In this document: piece by piece, positions 16,250 to 25,531 of the stretch
How positions within the stretch are numbered: position 1 is the stretch's first letter
How the letters are laid out: each line of letters begins with the position of its first letter
Assembly: GCA_001953215.1 (NCBI GenBank)
Contig: CP019169.1
Span: forward strand, 4,650,001 to 4,714,000
Reading direction: 5' to 3'
Source of the DNA: Betaproteobacteria bacterium GR16-43
GTDB taxonomy: Bacteria; Pseudomonadota; Gammaproteobacteria; Burkholderiales; Usitatibacteraceae
DNA: 64,000 nucleotides
Program-made: the position numbers and the translations under genes
The notes under the pieces: generated by a model
What the model saw: only the letters and a program-made list of their open reading frames with translations
Database searches by the model: none
Told to the model about the DNA's origin: nothing

Positions 16250-16864
16250 CTATCTCCGGGCCTTGATGACGGTGCCGAGCTCCTGGAGGTAGGCGACGAG
16301 CGCGTCCTCCTCGGTCTTGCCGGCCACCGCCTGCTTCGCGCCGGCGATGTCGGCGTCGGTGTAGGGGACGCCCACCATCCGGAGCGCGCGCAACTTGGCG
16401 GGTGTATGGGCGCCGGTGAGCTCCGTCTTCGCGAGCCACGGGTAGCCGGGCATGTTCGACTCGGGCACCACGTCGCGCGGATTGCGCAGGTGCGTGCGGT
16501 GCCACTCGTCGGAGTAGCGCGCGCCCACGCGGGCCAGGTCGGGGCCGGTGCGCTTGCTGCCCCACTGGAACGGATGGTCGTAGACGAACTCGCCCGCCAC
16601 CGAGTAGTGGCCATAGCGTTCCACCTCCGCGCGGAACGGGCGGATCATCTGCGAGTGGCAGTTGTAGCAGCCTTCGCGCACGTAGATGTCGCGGCCTTCC
16701 AGGCGCAGCGCATCGTAGGGCTTGAGGCCCGCCACCGGCTCCGTGGTCGAGCGCTGGTTGAAGAGCGGCAGGATCTCCACCAGGCCGCCGACGCTGACGA
16801 CGAGGACCACGAGCAGCGCCATGAGGCCGGCTTTGCGTTCGATGAGGTCGTGGGTGATTTTCAT
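16250..16864 (-). CDS. ccoO: cbb3-type cytochrome c oxidase subunit II, mono-haem
   Basis: 204 residues: one N-terminal membrane anchor (about 12-34) and a periplasmic mono-haem domain with CYNCH (66-70) in the conserved [15 protein letters not shown], and a methionine-containing SNMPGYPWL as the axial ligand region. Located between ccoN (15-base gap) and ccoQ. Confidence 0.96.
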   Translation of the reverse strand: MKITHDLIERKAGLMALLVVLVVSVGGLVEILPLFNQRSTTEPVAGLKPYDALRLEGRDIYVREGCYNCHSQMIRPFRAEVERYGHYSVAGEFVYDHPFQWGSKRTGPDLARVGARYSDEWHRTHLRNPRDVVPESNMPGYPWLAKTELTGAHTPAKLRALRMVGVPYTDADIAGAKQAVAGKTEEDALVAYLQELGTVIKARR

Positions 16865-16879
16865 GGGTGGGTCTCCGGT

Positions 16880-18313
16880 TCACGCATGGGCAACCCCCGC
16901 GACCGGAGGAATTCCCGCGTTCACCGGACGGCCCTGCGCGATGGTCCTCGCCACGTTGTAGGCCATCACGAACATGCCCGCGAGGACCAGCACGCCGCCG
17001 AGGAAGCGCACGACGTAGTACGGATAGGTCGCCTTCACGCTCTCCACGAAGCTGTAGGTGAGCGTGCCGTCGTCGTTGACCGCCCTCCACATGAGGCCCT
17101 GCATCACGCCCGCGATCCACATGGCGGCGATGTAGAGCACGATGCCGATCGTCATGATCCAGAAGTGGACGTTGATCAACCGGATCGAGTGCATCTCCTT
17201 GCGCCCGAAGAGCTTCGGGATCAGGAAGTAGATGCAGCCGATGGAGATCATCGCCACCCAGCCGAGCGCCCCGGAGTGCACGTGGCCCACGGTCCAGTCG
17301 GTGTAGTGCGAGAGCGCGTTCACCGTCTTGATCGACATCATCGGGCCCTCGAAGGTGCTCATGCCGTAGAAGGAGAGCGAGACGATGAGGAACTTGAGGA
17401 TCGGGTCGGTGCGCAGGCGGTCCCAGGCGCCGGAGAGCGTCATGACGCCGTTGATCATCCCGCCCCAGGACGGAGCGAGCAGGATCAGCGAGAACACCAT
17501 CCCCAGCGACTGCGCCCAGTCCGGCAGCGCGGTGTAGTGCAAGTGGTGCGGCCCCGCCCACATGTACGTGAAGATGAGCGCCCAGAAGTGCACGATCGAC
17601 AGCCGGTACGAGTAGATCGGCTTGCCGACCTGCTTCGGCACGAAGTAGTACATGATCCCGAGGAAGCCCGCGGTGAGGAAGAAGCCCACGGCGTTGTGGC
17701 CATACCACCACTGCACCATCGCGTCCTGCACGCCCGCGTACACCGAGTAGCTCTTGAACATCGTGACCGGGACTTCCGCGCTGTTCACGATGTGCAGCAG
17801 CGCCACCGTGAGGATGAAGGCGCCGAAGAACCAGTTGGCCACGTAGATGTGCTTCACCTTGCGTTGCCAGAGCGTGCCGAAGAACACCAGGGCGTACGAA
17901 ACCCAGACGATGGCGATCGCGATGTCGATCGGCCACTCGAGCTCGGCGTATTCCTTTGAAGTGGTGATGCCCAGCGGCAGCGTGATCGCCGCGGCCACGA
18001 TGATCGCCTGCCAGCCCCAGAAGGTGAACGCCGCGAGCGAGGCCGAAACCAGCGGTACGTGGCAGGTGCGCTGGACCACGTAGTAGGAGCTCGCGAAGAG
18101 CGCCGAGCCGCCGAACGCGAAGATCACCGCGTTGGTGTGCAACGGCCGCAGCCGCCCGTAGGTGAGCCACGGGATGTCGAAGTTGAGCGCGGGCCAGGCC
18201 AGTTGCGCGGCGATGATGACGCCGACCAGCATGCCCACGATGCCCCAGACCACGGTCATCACCGCGAACTGGCGCACCACCTTGTCGTTGTAGGTGATCG
18301 CTTGGGTATCCAT
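16880..18313 (-). CDS. ccoN: cbb3-type cytochrome c oxidase catalytic subunit I
   Basis: 477 residues with about twelve membrane helices; the haem and CuB histidines are visible in contexts such as [23 protein letters not shown] and HVHSGALGW. It is the proton-pumping, high-affinity O2-reducing core. The ATG at 18313 ([11 protein letters not shown]) gives family length and is 40.5 bases from FNR box 4, with GAAAAT ending 7 bases before it, so the whole ccoNOQPG-fixH operon is predicted to be induced at low oxygen from a leaderless first gene. Confidence 0.96.
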   Translation of the reverse strand: MDTQAITYNDKVVRQFAVMTVVWGIVGMLVGVIIAAQLAWPALNFDIPWLTYGRLRPLHTNAVIFAFGGSALFASSYYVVQRTCHVPLVSASLAAFTFWGWQAIIVAAAITLPLGITTSKEYAELEWPIDIAIAIVWVSYALVFFGTLWQRKVKHIYVANWFFGAFILTVALLHIVNSAEVPVTMFKSYSVYAGVQDAMVQWWYGHNAVGFFLTAGFLGIMYYFVPKQVGKPIYSYRLSIVHFWALIFTYMWAGPHHLHYTALPDWAQSLGMVFSLILLAPSWGGMINGVMTLSGAWDRLRTDPILKFLIVSLSFYGMSTFEGPMMSIKTVNALSHYTDWTVGHVHSGALGWVAMISIGCIYFLIPKLFGRKEMHSIRLINVHFWIMTIGIVLYIAAMWIAGVMQGLMWRAVNDDGTLTYSFVESVKATYPYYVVRFLGGVLVLAGMFVMAYNVARTIAQGRPVNAGIPPVAGVAHA

Positions 18314-18346
18314 GCCGCCATTTTCGGCACTCGTCCCGGGCGCCCT

Positions 18347-18360
18347 TTGATCCGCGTCAA
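18347..18360. promoter_or_regulatory. FNR-type box 4 (ccoN)
   Basis: TTGATccgcGTCAA, centre 18353.5, 40.5 bases upstream of the ccoN ATG on the minus strand. -10-like GAAAAT spans 18325 down to 18320. Confidence 0.82.
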
Positions 18361-18403
18361 GTGCGGCGCCCGGGAATACTCCGATTCGACGGCAATGGCC
18401 GGA

Positions 18404-18417
18404 TTGACGAGGGTCAA
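18404..18417. promoter_or_regulatory. FNR-type box 5 (diguanylate cyclase)
   Basis: TTGACgaggGTCAA, centre 18410.5, 40.5 bases before ATG 18451. -10-like TACCTT spans 18439-18444. It is separate from box 4 by 57 bases centre to centre, so each divergent gene has its own box. Confidence 0.8.
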
Positions 18418-18450
18418 ACGACGGATCCGTGCGAGGGCTACCTTCGGACG

Positions 18451-19602
18451 ATGAGGTCGGATCATCTCCGCGCACTGCTCGCGTCGCGCACGCACCCGCC
18501 GATGCTGCGCCGCCGCCGTGCGCTCACCATCGTGGCGCTCACGCGCGGCCTCGCGCTGCTGTTCGGCGCGCTCACGCTCGCGTGGATCGCGGTGGACCTG
18601 GCCGTCTTCGACAAGCGGCTGGCGCTGTCCCTCGCGGGCGTGCGGGTCGCCTCCGCGAGCGCGTTCCTGCTGTTGTGGGTGTGCCCGCCGCGCGCGGACC
18701 CGGGCCTGATGGAGGCCCGCGTGCGGCTGGCACTGCTCTTCGCCATTCCGGCGATGTTCCATGTGGCCACGGAGGAGATCCTCCGCGGCACCAGCACCGA
18801 AGGCATGGCGCGCGGGATCGCCGCGGCCTACTCGCTCGTCCCCTACGTGATGGCCGCCGGCATCGCCGCGTTTCCGCTCGTCGCGCTCGAATCGGCCGCG
18901 CTGGCCCTGCTCGCCTTCGCGCTGCTGGGCTGGGTGTTCCTGCGCGACGCGCGACTCGTCGGGGGCGATTTGGCCATGGACGCGTTCTGGCTGCTGTTCC
19001 TCATCGCGTGCGTGTGCACATTCGCCGCGATGAGCCAGGTGCGCCTGCTCGCGGCCCTGATTCGCCAGGCCACGCGCGATCCGCTCACCGGATGCCTGCG
19101 GCGCGAGAGCGGGCGCGAGCTGCTCGATTCCCATTTCAGGCTGGCGCAGCGCCAGGGTGGCCCGCTCGCCGTCGTTTTCGCCGACCTCGATCGCTTCAAG
19201 GCGGTGAACGATCGATGGGGCCACGAGGTCGGCGACAAGGTCCTCGCCGCCGCCGCGGCGACGCTGCGCGAAGGGGCGCGCGAATCCGACGCCGTGCTGC
19301 GCTGGGGCGGCGAGGAATTCGTGGTCGTGCTGGCCGGCGCCACGGCGGAGGAAGCCCTGGCGCTCGTGCAACGCCTCGGCGGGCGGGGTGCGTGCACGCT
19401 GCCCGACGGACGCACGATGACGCTGAGCGTGGGCATCGCCGAGCGCCTCGCCGACGAGATTTCCGACGCGACCGCGCTCGTCGACCTGGCCGACCGGCGC
19501 ATGTATCTGGCCAAGCAAGCCGGACGAAACCGCTGCGTGTACGCCGCCTCGGGGCAGGCCAGCATCGTGTGCGCGCTCGACCTCGGGGAGACAAGACCAT
19601 GA
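18451..19602 (+). CDS. membrane diguanylate cyclase (GGDEF domain)
   Basis: 383 residues: six or so membrane segments in the first 200 residues, then a GGDEF domain with the active site GGEEF (286-290) and an RxxD product-inhibition site (RESD, 277-280). It should make c-di-GMP and be feedback-inhibited. ATG 18451 fits the 40.5-base rule from FNR box 5. It is divergent from ccoN, so oxygen limitation would raise both cbb3 oxidase and c-di-GMP. It overlaps the next lipoprotein gene by ATGA. Confidence 0.9.
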   Translation: MRSDHLRALLASRTHPPMLRRRRALTIVALTRGLALLFGALTLAWIAVDLAVFDKRLALSLAGVRVASASAFLLLWVCPPRADPGLMEARVRLALLFAIPAMFHVATEEILRGTSTEGMARGIAAAYSLVPYVMAAGIAAFPLVALESAALALLAFALLGWVFLRDARLVGGDLAMDAFWLLFLIACVCTFAAMSQVRLLAALIRQATRDPLTGCLRRESGRELLDSHFRLAQRQGGPLAVVFADLDRFKAVNDRWGHEVGDKVLAAAAATLREGARESDAVLRWGGEEFVVVLAGATAEEALALVQRLGGRGACTLPDGRTMTLSVGIAERLADEISDATALVDLADRRMYLAKQAGRNRCVYAASGQASIVCALDLGETRP

Positions 19603-20201
19603 GCGCGGCGCTCCGGCCGCAAGGCCGCAGGCGCTCCAGGCGGATCGGTGCCCTTGCCGCCGCGCTGATGCTCTCCGGTTGCGCGCAACTGCTGCCGAAG
19701 TCCGCGAGCGAGATCGCCAGTCCCTGGAAGAGTTTCGAGGAAGCGAAGGCCGCGATCGAGCGCATCGAGCCGGGCCATACGACCCTGGCCGAGCTGCGCC
19801 TGCAGGGCATCGACGCCACGAACCCGAACGTGCAGTTGCTCAACTACTCCGACATCGTGCTGCGTTTCCCGATGAACTGGGTCGGCGCGCGCGACGCCAT
19901 GGATGCGGGCCTGCGCCAGTGCCTCGAGGCGGGCAAGGCGTGCAGCGGCTTCGCGATCACGGTCCGCGAGGAGCGGCGCGAGCGCGTCGGCAACTTCTGG
20001 CTGGATGCGTTGCGCTTCAAGCGCGAGACCGACATCACCGGCTGGAGCTTCAACGCGCTGCTGCTCACGATCGACGATCGCGTGGTCTACACGCTCTACG
20101 GCGGCCAGCCGATGCTCCGCGCGCACGAGATCGCGAGGAACCCGCTGGGGCCGCTGCAGAACTGGGGCGACAGCGTGAAGCCCCCCGACATCATTCCCTG
20201 A
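19599..20201 (+). CDS. predicted outer-membrane lipoprotein, function unknown
   Basis: 200 residues with a basic N-terminus, a hydrophobic segment and the lipobox LMLSGC (Cys near 27), so it is probably lipidated. The mature part has NPNVQLLNYSDIVLRF and a highly charged beta/alpha domain; no family was recognised. Translation is coupled to the diguanylate cyclase (ATGA overlap), suggesting a shared low-oxygen promoter and possibly a signalling or surface role. It converges with the minus-strand operon below, 4 bases apart. Confidence 0.7.
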   Translation: MSAALRPQGRRRSRRIGALAAALMLSGCAQLLPKSASEIASPWKSFEEAKAAIERIEPGHTTLAELRLQGIDATNPNVQLLNYSDIVLRFPMNWVGARDAMDAGLRQCLEAGKACSGFAITVREERRERVGNFWLDALRFKRETDITGWSFNALLLTIDDRVVYTLYGGQPMLRAHEIARNPLGPLQNWGDSVKPPDIIP

Positions 20202-20205
20202 AGAC

Positions 20206-20787
20206 TCAGCGCATTTCGCGCAACGCCGCGGCGGCGGCCTTCGCGTTGGCGCGCACCGTGCCCGCGATCGCGCTGCGCAGCGAGGCCGGGTTCTCCGATT
20301 CGGAGAGGCTCTCCCACACCAGCTTGTCCTCGGCCACGCCGTAGACGCGCGTGGCGATGTGGACGGTCGTTTCCGTGCGCAGGTAGCCAGGCTCGTACAC
20401 GACCAGCCAGCCGTCGAGCCACGAGCCCCACAGCGTGGGAGATTGCGAGGGCGCGCCCCGCGCGGCGGAGAGCTGGCGGTTCACGCCCGCCAGGCGCATG
20501 AGCACCACACTGTCGAACCCCGCTTCGCGCACGCGTCGCTTGACCGCCTCGAGCTCGCCGCTTTCGGGCCGGTCGGGCACGATGCGATAGCTTTGCGTGG
20601 CGTTGGGGATGTCACGCGCCATTTCGTCCTCGAGCTCGCGGCGCACGCCGGGGTCGGCGTTCTGGAACACGACGAGGACGCGCTGGAAGGCGACCTTCGA
20701 CAGGCCGGGGTCCCGGTAGACGTCGGTCAGCTCCGGCGTCGCGCACGCGGCCAGGCCGCCCGCGAGCGCGAGCGCGATCCACTTCAT
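20206..20787 (-). CDS. predicted lipoprotein, function unknown
   Basis: 193 residues beginning MKWIALALAGGLAACATP; LAAC is a lipobox with Cys15. The mature domain (VLVVFQNADPGVRRELEDEM, TVHIATRVYGVAEDKLVWES) resembles small periplasmic lipoproteins with a DUF4136-like alpha/beta fold, but the assignment is loose. Its start overlaps the YeeE/YedE gene stop by ATGA, making it the third gene of that operon. Confidence 0.7.
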   Translation of the reverse strand: MKWIALALAGGLAACATPELTDVYRDPGLSKVAFQRVLVVFQNADPGVRRELEDEMARDIPNATQSYRIVPDRPESGELEAVKRRVREAGFDSVVLMRLAGVNRQLSAARGAPSQSPTLWGSWLDGWLVVYEPGYLRTETTVHIATRVYGVAEDKLVWESLSESENPASLRSAIAGTVRANAKAAAAALREMR

Positions 20788-21335
20788 GCGCGCCTTTCGC
20801 GCGTCTCGATTTCGTAGACGACACCCACGGCCACCACGACGAGGCCGAAGAGCAGCGCGATCGTGGGCAACCCGCTCACGTCGGAGAGCGTGGCCTTGCC
20901 GAGCCGGCCCACCGGGAGGATCGTGTCGCGCACCACCTCGAAGGTGAACGCGTACAGGATCGCTCCTGCGATCATGCCCACGGCGCCGACCAGCGCATGC
21001 ACGCTGCCCGTACCGATCGCGGCCAGGCCCGTGCCCGGGCAATACCCGTAGAGCACCATGCCCACGCCGAAGATCGCGGCGCCGAGGATCGTGGCGAGCA
21101 TGTTCGCGTCGCGCACGTGGTACTTCGCGAAACCCAGCTGCACGAGCGCGAAGACCCCGATGCCGCCCACGACGATGGCGGTCAGCATCACTTTCACCAC
21201 GGTATAGTCGCGCAGGCGGAACTGGCCCAGGATCGTGTCGTAGTCGGTGACGCGGCCGCGGTGCAGCAGCGCACCGAACGCGGCGCCGAACAGGATCGCG
21301 AGGAAGAGCGCGGGCGTACCGGTGACGGGGTTCAT
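20784..21335 (-). CDS. YeeE/YedE family membrane protein, second component
   Basis: 183 residues, about five membrane helices, with the conserved cysteine motif GYCPGTGLAAIG typical of the YeeE/YedE (PF04143) half-transporters. Members such as TsuA take up thiosulfate through cysteine relays; pairs of half-size proteins are common in proteobacteria. It overlaps the upstream half gene by ATGA. Substrate (thiosulfate, other sulphur species or selenium) cannot be settled from sequence. Confidence 0.85.
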   Translation of the reverse strand: MNPVTGTPALFLAILFGAAFGALLHRGRVTDYDTILGQFRLRDYTVVKVMLTAIVVGGIGVFALVQLGFAKYHVRDANMLATILGAAIFGVGMVLYGYCPGTGLAAIGTGSVHALVGAVGMIAGAILYAFTFEVVRDTILPVGRLGKATLSDVSGLPTIALLFGLVVVAVGVVYEIETRERRA

Positions 21336-21886
21336 GCGGGCCTCCGGAAGAGGAGCAGCGCGGTCGCGATGCCGACCGGGAACATCACGGCGAGGAACGT
21401 CCAGCCGACGACGGCCAGTTGCAAGCCCTGCGAGATGCCGTTGCCGCTCGTGCACCCGCCCGCCATCCGCGCGCCGTACATGACGAGCACGCCGCCGGCG
21501 AACGCGGCCGCCATGCGCTTCGGCACCGAGTCGCCGAAGCGCTCGCGCCAGCCGCCGGGGATGGTTTCTACGCGGAACGTGCCCGCGGCGAGCGCCGAGG
21601 CGAGCGCCCCGAGGAACGTGCCCACGAGGAAGAGCATGCCGTAGTCCAGCTTGAAGGGATGGATCTTCCAGTAGGCGTTGCCCGCGACCACGTCGTTGCC
21701 CGCGACGACCGCGGTCGCGCCGCCGGCCGCCTGGGACATCGCGGTCGTGATGCCGATGGGATTGGCCACCACGGCGAAGACGACCCAGCTCAGCACGCCG
21801 ATGCCGGCGCCGGCGAGATAGGGTTTCCAGTCGATCCGGCGCGGCACCGCGAGCAGCGCGGCGCCTTCGATGTCGATGTCGGTCAT
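21332..21886 (-). CDS. YeeE/YedE family membrane protein, first component
   Basis: 184 residues with about five membrane helices and the cysteine motif AGGCTSGNGISQG. It is the partner of the next gene; together they make the two pseudo-symmetric halves of a full-length YeeE. GGGAG lies five bases before ATG 21886. Transcription is predicted from FNR box 6: GAGAAT has the same spacing to the box as elsewhere, leaving a leader of about 20 bases. Low-oxygen import of a sulphur compound is a reasonable inference. Confidence 0.85.
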   Translation of the reverse strand: MTDIDIEGAALLAVPRRIDWKPYLAGAGIGVLSWVVFAVVANPIGITTAMSQAAGGATAVVAGNDVVAGNAYWKIHPFKLDYGMLFLVGTFLGALASALAAGTFRVETIPGGWRERFGDSVPKRMAAAFAGGVLVMYGARMAGGCTSGNGISQGLQLAVVGWTFLAVMFPVGIATALLLFRRPA

Positions 21887-21941
21887 GCTCGCTCCCGATC
21901 GGGATTCATGGATCATTCTCCCGTCCCGACCCGCGCCGGGC

Positions 21942-21955
21942 TTGACCCGCATCAA
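21942..21955. promoter_or_regulatory. FNR-type box 6 (rquA / yeeE pair)
   Basis: TTGACccgcATCAA, identical to box 1. The centre at 21948.5 is 40.5 bases from the rquA ATG (plus) and 62.5 from the yeeE ATG (minus). -10-like CACAGT (21977-21982) and GAGAAT (21920 down to 21915) are at equal distance from the box. Confidence 0.82.
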
Positions 21956-21988
21956 ACGAAGCCCGGTTGCGGACGCCACAGTGGAGCC

Positions 21989-22678
21989 ATGCACACCCCC
22001 GCTCCCGCCGCCTCGATACCCGCCTACTTGCGCGAGACCTACTGGTGGGCCTACATGCATCCGAACGCGGTGCGCCTGTTCGAGCGGCAGTGGCTGGTGA
22101 ACCTGATCCTCTGGGGCAATTTCGCGAAGCTGCGCGACGCGGCGCTGGACGCGATGGGCGAAAGCCTGCCGGGACGCACGCTGCAGGTCGCTTGCGTCTA
22201 CGGGGATTTCACGCAACGCCTGGTGGCCCGCGTGCCCGAAGGCGGCACGGTCGACGTGGTGGACGTATTGCCCATCCAGCTCGCCAACCTTCGGCGCAAG
22301 TTGCCCGACGCGGCGCCGGTCACGCTCGTGGAGCGCGACGCGAGCGACCCCGTCCCGATCGCGGGATGCTACGACCGGGTCGTGCTCTTCTTCCTGCTGC
22401 ACGAAATGCCCGCCGACGTGCGGACGCGCACCCTGCGGGAAGCCTTTCGCGCGGTGAAGCCCGGCGGCAAGATCGTGATCGTCGACTACCATCGCCCGGA
22501 TGCCTCGCACCCGCTGCGCGCGGTGATGCGCTGGATCCTGCGCACCTTCGAGCCCTACGCGCTCGACTTGTGGCGCCACGACCTCGCGCATTGGCTGCCG
22601 CGCTCGATCCTCGACCGCGAGGTCGTCAAGCAGACGTACTGGGGCGGCCTCTACCAGCGGGTGGTGATCGACGCCTGA
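21989..22678 (+). CDS. rquA: rhodoquinone biosynthesis methyltransferase-like protein RquA
   Basis: 229 residues. The N-terminus (YLRETYWWAYMHPNAVRLFE, then WLVNLILWGN) and the SAM-binding region (LQVACVYGDFTQRLV, VDVVDVLPIQLANLRRKLP) match the RquA family, as do LLFFLLHEMP and IVIVDYHRP. RquA replaces a methoxy group of ubiquinone by an amino group to give rhodoquinone, the low-potential quinone used for fumarate reduction without oxygen. The ATG is 40.5 bases from FNR box 6, which fits anaerobic use. The 3' end overlaps the convergent P-type ATPase gene by 53 bases. Confidence 0.88.
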   Translation: MHTPAPAASIPAYLRETYWWAYMHPNAVRLFERQWLVNLILWGNFAKLRDAALDAMGESLPGRTLQVACVYGDFTQRLVARVPEGGTVDVVDVLPIQLANLRRKLPDAAPVTLVERDASDPVPIAGCYDRVVLFFLLHEMPADVRTRTLREAFRAVKPGGKIVIVDYHRPDASHPLRAVMRWILRTFEPYALDLWRHDLAHWLPRSILDREVVKQTYWGGLYQRVVIDA

Positions 22679-25145
22679 GGATCGCGCCCGCGGCGTGCAG
22701 CCAGAGCACGGAAGCGAACCCGGCCGCCAGGGCCGCGGCCAGCGCTCCAGGAGACGGCGGTGCGAAGCGGAACACTTCGGCCACCGGGGGCACGTGGATC
22801 GAAAGCAACAGCGCCGCACCGGTGAGCCCCACCATCCACCACAGCGCCGGATTGCGCCGCGTGAAGCGTTCGACGAAGCCGAGATGGTCGGAGCGGTTCG
22901 CGAACACGAGCGCGATGTCCCCGGCCACGAGCGCGGCGAAGGCCAGCGCGCGCGACTCCCCTTCCGGCACGCCGCCCGCGAGCGCGACCCCGTAGACCGC
23001 GGCGATCGCGGCGAACACGCTCGCCCCGAGGGCCAGGCCGAGCGCGACGGTGCGCAGGCCGAACAGGCGCTGGTCCGGCCGGCGAGGCGGGCGGTCCATG
23101 ATCCCGGCATCGCCGCGCTCGGCCTCGAACACGATCGAGCAGGTCGGGTCGATCACGAACTCGAGGAACACCACGTGCACCGGGAACACGAACAGCGGCC
23201 AGCCGGCGAGCAGCGGGAGCAGCGACATTCCGGCGAGCGGCACGTGCACCGCGACCAGGAAGCGCATCGCGTAGCCGATGTTGTCGTAGATGCGCCGGCC
23301 CAGCCGCACGGTCCCCACGATCGCGGTGAAGTCGTCCTCCAGCAGCACGAGCGCCGCGGCCTCGCGCGCCACGTCGGTGCCGCGTCCGCCCATCGCGATG
23401 CCGATGTCGGCCGCCTTCAGCGCGGGCGCATCGTTCACGCCGTCGCCGGTCATCGCGACGACGTCGCCGTTGCCCCGCAGCGCCTGCACCAGGCGCAGCT
23501 TCTGCTCGGGCCGCACGCGCGCGAAGACCTGCACCTCGCGCATCACGGTCGCGAGCGCGGCGTCGTCGAGGTCCGCGATTTCGGGCCCGGTCACGATGCG
23601 GCTCGCTTCGAGGCCCGCCTGCTTCGCGATGGCGCCCGCGGTGGCCGGATGATCTCCGGTGATCATCACGACGCGGATGCCGGCATGGCGGCAGAGGCCG
23701 ATCGCCGCGGGAACCGCGGGGCGCACCGGATCGGCGAGCGCCACGAACCCGAGGAATCGGAATGCGAAGCCCCGCGGCGACCCGGGCCACGGCGCCGCGC
23801 TCCAGTCGGCGCTTGCCACGCCGAGCAGGCGCAGGCCGCGGGCGGCGGCCTGTTCCGCGGCCGCGAGCGCAGCCGCGCGCTCCGAAGTCTCCAGGTCGCA
23901 CAGGCCCAGGACGGTCTCGGGCGCGCCCTTGATCGCCGCCCGCGCGCGGCCCGATTCCGTCCGCCAGCCGTGGCACACGGCGAGGAACCCTTCGGCCAGC
24001 GGATAGCGCCGCTCGATGGCGCCCGCGCCTTCGGCCGCTCCCGGCGCCGCGGCGTGGATCGCACGCTCCATCGGATCGAAGGGACTGGGCTCGCACGCGA
24101 GAGCCGCGGCGGAAAGCAGCGTGGCATCCGCTTGCTCCCACTGCGCCTGCGTTCGCCACGCGCCAGCGCGCCACGCTTCCACGACCCTCATGCGGTTCTC
24201 GGTCAGCGTCCCCGTCTTGTCGCAGCACAGGACGGTCGCGGCGCCGAGCATCTCGATGGCCGGCATGCGGCGGGTCAGCACGCCGTGCTTCGAGATTCGC
24301 CACGCGCCGAGCGCGAGGAACACCGTGAGCACGACGGGAAACTCTTCCGGGACGAGCGCCATCGCGAGCGTGAGGCCGGCGAGCACGCCCGCGAGGCCGT
24401 CGCCGCGCAGCGTGGTGTAGAGCAGGGCCACCGCGGCGCAGAGCACGACGGCGCCCGCGGCCACCACGCGAACCACGCGGCCGGTTTCGCGCTCGAGCGA
24501 GGTTCGCGAAGCGGGTGTTGCGTGCAGCAATCCCCCGATGCGCCCGAGTTCCGAGCGTTGCCCGGTGGCGACCACCTCGCCCACGCCGGTGCCGCGAACC
24601 ACGAGCGTGCCGGAGAACACCTGCACTTCGAGCCCTTCCCCGGGATGCGCATGCTTGCCCACGGGAACGGACTCGCCGGTGAGCAGCGATTCGTCGACCG
24701 TCAGGTCGTTGGCCTCGAGCAGCTTCGCGTCGGCGGCCACGCGATCGCCCTCGCGCAGCACGAGCCAGTCGCCCCGCACGACCTCCACGCCGGCAATGCG
24801 CTGCTCGATCCCGTCGCGGATCACGAGCGCACGCGGGCTCGACAGGTCGCGCAGCGCCTCCAGGGCGCGCTCGGTCCTGCGCTCCTGCACCACCGTGATC
24901 GCGATGACCACGACGATGGAGGCGGCCAGTACGAGCGCCTCGCGCACGTCGCCCAACACCAGGTAGATCGCCGCCGCGGCGATGAGCAGCAGGAACATCG
25001 GCTCGCGCAGCACTTGCAGGGTGAACCGGATCACCCCCTGTCGCTCGCGGGCCGGCAGCGCGTTGGGGCCATCGGCCGCGAGCCGCCGGGCCGCCTCCTG
25101 CGAGGCGAGGCTTTGATCCCGGTCAAGGCTGCGCGAGGGTGTCAT
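22626..25145 (-). CDS. cation-transporting P-type ATPase (P2-type)
   Basis: 839 residues with the full P-type set: an N-terminal cation-ATPase domain (LAADGPNALP), TGES actuator motif, EEFPVVLTV in M4, the phosphorylation site DKTGTLTENRM, and MITGDHPATAGAIAKQAGL plus MTGDGVNDAPALK hinge motifs. There is no CPC or HMA domain, so it is not a copper/zinc P1B pump; the M4 PEE/PEG-like pattern suits Ca2+ or other cation transport of the PacL/MgtA type. Start ATG 25145 is upstream of FNR box 7, which lies inside the first codons, so this promoter is not FNR-type on this side; its own promoter is not evident. Confidence 0.88.
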   Translation of the reverse strand: MTPSRSLDRDQSLASQEAARRLAADGPNALPARERQGVIRFTLQVLREPMFLLLIAAAAIYLVLGDVREALVLAASIVVVIAITVVQERRTERALEALRDLSSPRALVIRDGIEQRIAGVEVVRGDWLVLREGDRVAADAKLLEANDLTVDESLLTGESVPVGKHAHPGEGLEVQVFSGTLVVRGTGVGEVVATGQRSELGRIGGLLHATPASRTSLERETGRVVRVVAAGAVVLCAAVALLYTTLRGDGLAGVLAGLTLAMALVPEEFPVVLTVFLALGAWRISKHGVLTRRMPAIEMLGAATVLCCDKTGTLTENRMRVVEAWRAGAWRTQAQWEQADATLLSAAALACEPSPFDPMERAIHAAAPGAAEGAGAIERRYPLAEGFLAVCHGWRTESGRARAAIKGAPETVLGLCDLETSERAAALAAAEQAAARGLRLLGVASADWSAAPWPGSPRGFAFRFLGFVALADPVRPAVPAAIGLCRHAGIRVVMITGDHPATAGAIAKQAGLEASRIVTGPEIADLDDAALATVMREVQVFARVRPEQKLRLVQALRGNGDVVAMTGDGVNDAPALKAADIGIAMGGRGTDVAREAAALVLLEDDFTAIVGTVRLGRRIYDNIGYAMRFLVAVHVPLAGMSLLPLLAGWPLFVFPVHVVFLEFVIDPTCSIVFEAERGDAGIMDRPPRRPDQRLFGLRTVALGLALGASVFAAIAAVYGVALAGGVPEGESRALAFAALVAGDIALVFANRSDHLGFVERFTRRNPALWWMVGLTGAALLLSIHVPPVAEVFRFAPPSPGALAAALAAGFASVLWLHAAGAILRRRSPPAGRGRPSTSA
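25113..25126. promoter_or_regulatory. FNR-type box 7 (cytochrome c 25160)
   Basis: TTGATcccgGTCAA, centre 25119.5, 40.5 bases before ATG 25160. -10-like GAGAAT (25148-25153) ends 7 bases before that ATG. No -10 element at the matching place on the minus side. Confidence 0.82.
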
Positions 25146-25159
25146 CGGAGAATGCCCAA

Positions 25160-25531
25160 ATGAAGAACGTGCATGGCGTGACCCTGGTCCTGGCCGCGGC
25201 CTTCCTGTCGTGCGCCCCCTTCGCCGCGGCCGCCGCCGAAATCGAGCGCGGCCAGGCGCTGTACAAGGCCCATTGCGGAGGTTGCCACGGCGAGAGCGTG
25301 CACGGGCGGCTCAAGCGGCAGGCGCTGGATTTCGAAGCGGTGCGGGGCTGGGTCACGCGCTGGAATACGAACCTCAAGCTGCAGTGGGACCGCGACCAGG
25401 TGGACGACGTCGCGGCCTACCTGAACCTCACCTACTACAAGTACGCCTGCCCGCCTTCGATCTGCAAGGTCGTGTCCTCCTATCCGGGCAGCGGCGGCGG
25501 CGCCATCGAGACGAGCATCGCCTCCAGGTAG
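25160..25531 (+). CDS. small periplasmic c-type cytochrome
   Basis: 123 residues with a signal peptide (cleavage probably after FAAAAA) and one haem site CGGCH near residues 39-43 in LYKAHCGGCHGES. The ORF could be read from GTG 25139, but ATG 25160 begins a proper signal peptide (KNVHGVTLVLAAAFL) and obeys the 40.5-base rule. The C-terminal part has an extra Cys pair (YACPPSICK) that may form a disulphide. Probable electron carrier for low-oxygen respiration; partner unknown. Its 3' end overlaps the convergent ferritin-like gene by 52 bases. Confidence 0.85.
   Translation: MKNVHGVTLVLAAAFLSCAPFAAAAAEIERGQALYKAHCGGCHGESVHGRLKRQALDFEAVRGWVTRWNTNLKLQWDRDQVDDVAAYLNLTYYKYACPPSICKVVSSYPGSGGGAIETSIASR

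Noticed and set aside
25113-25126. FNR box 7 as promoter of the P-type ATPase
   Set aside because: The box is inside the ATPase's first codons and no -10 element is at the matching place on that strand.
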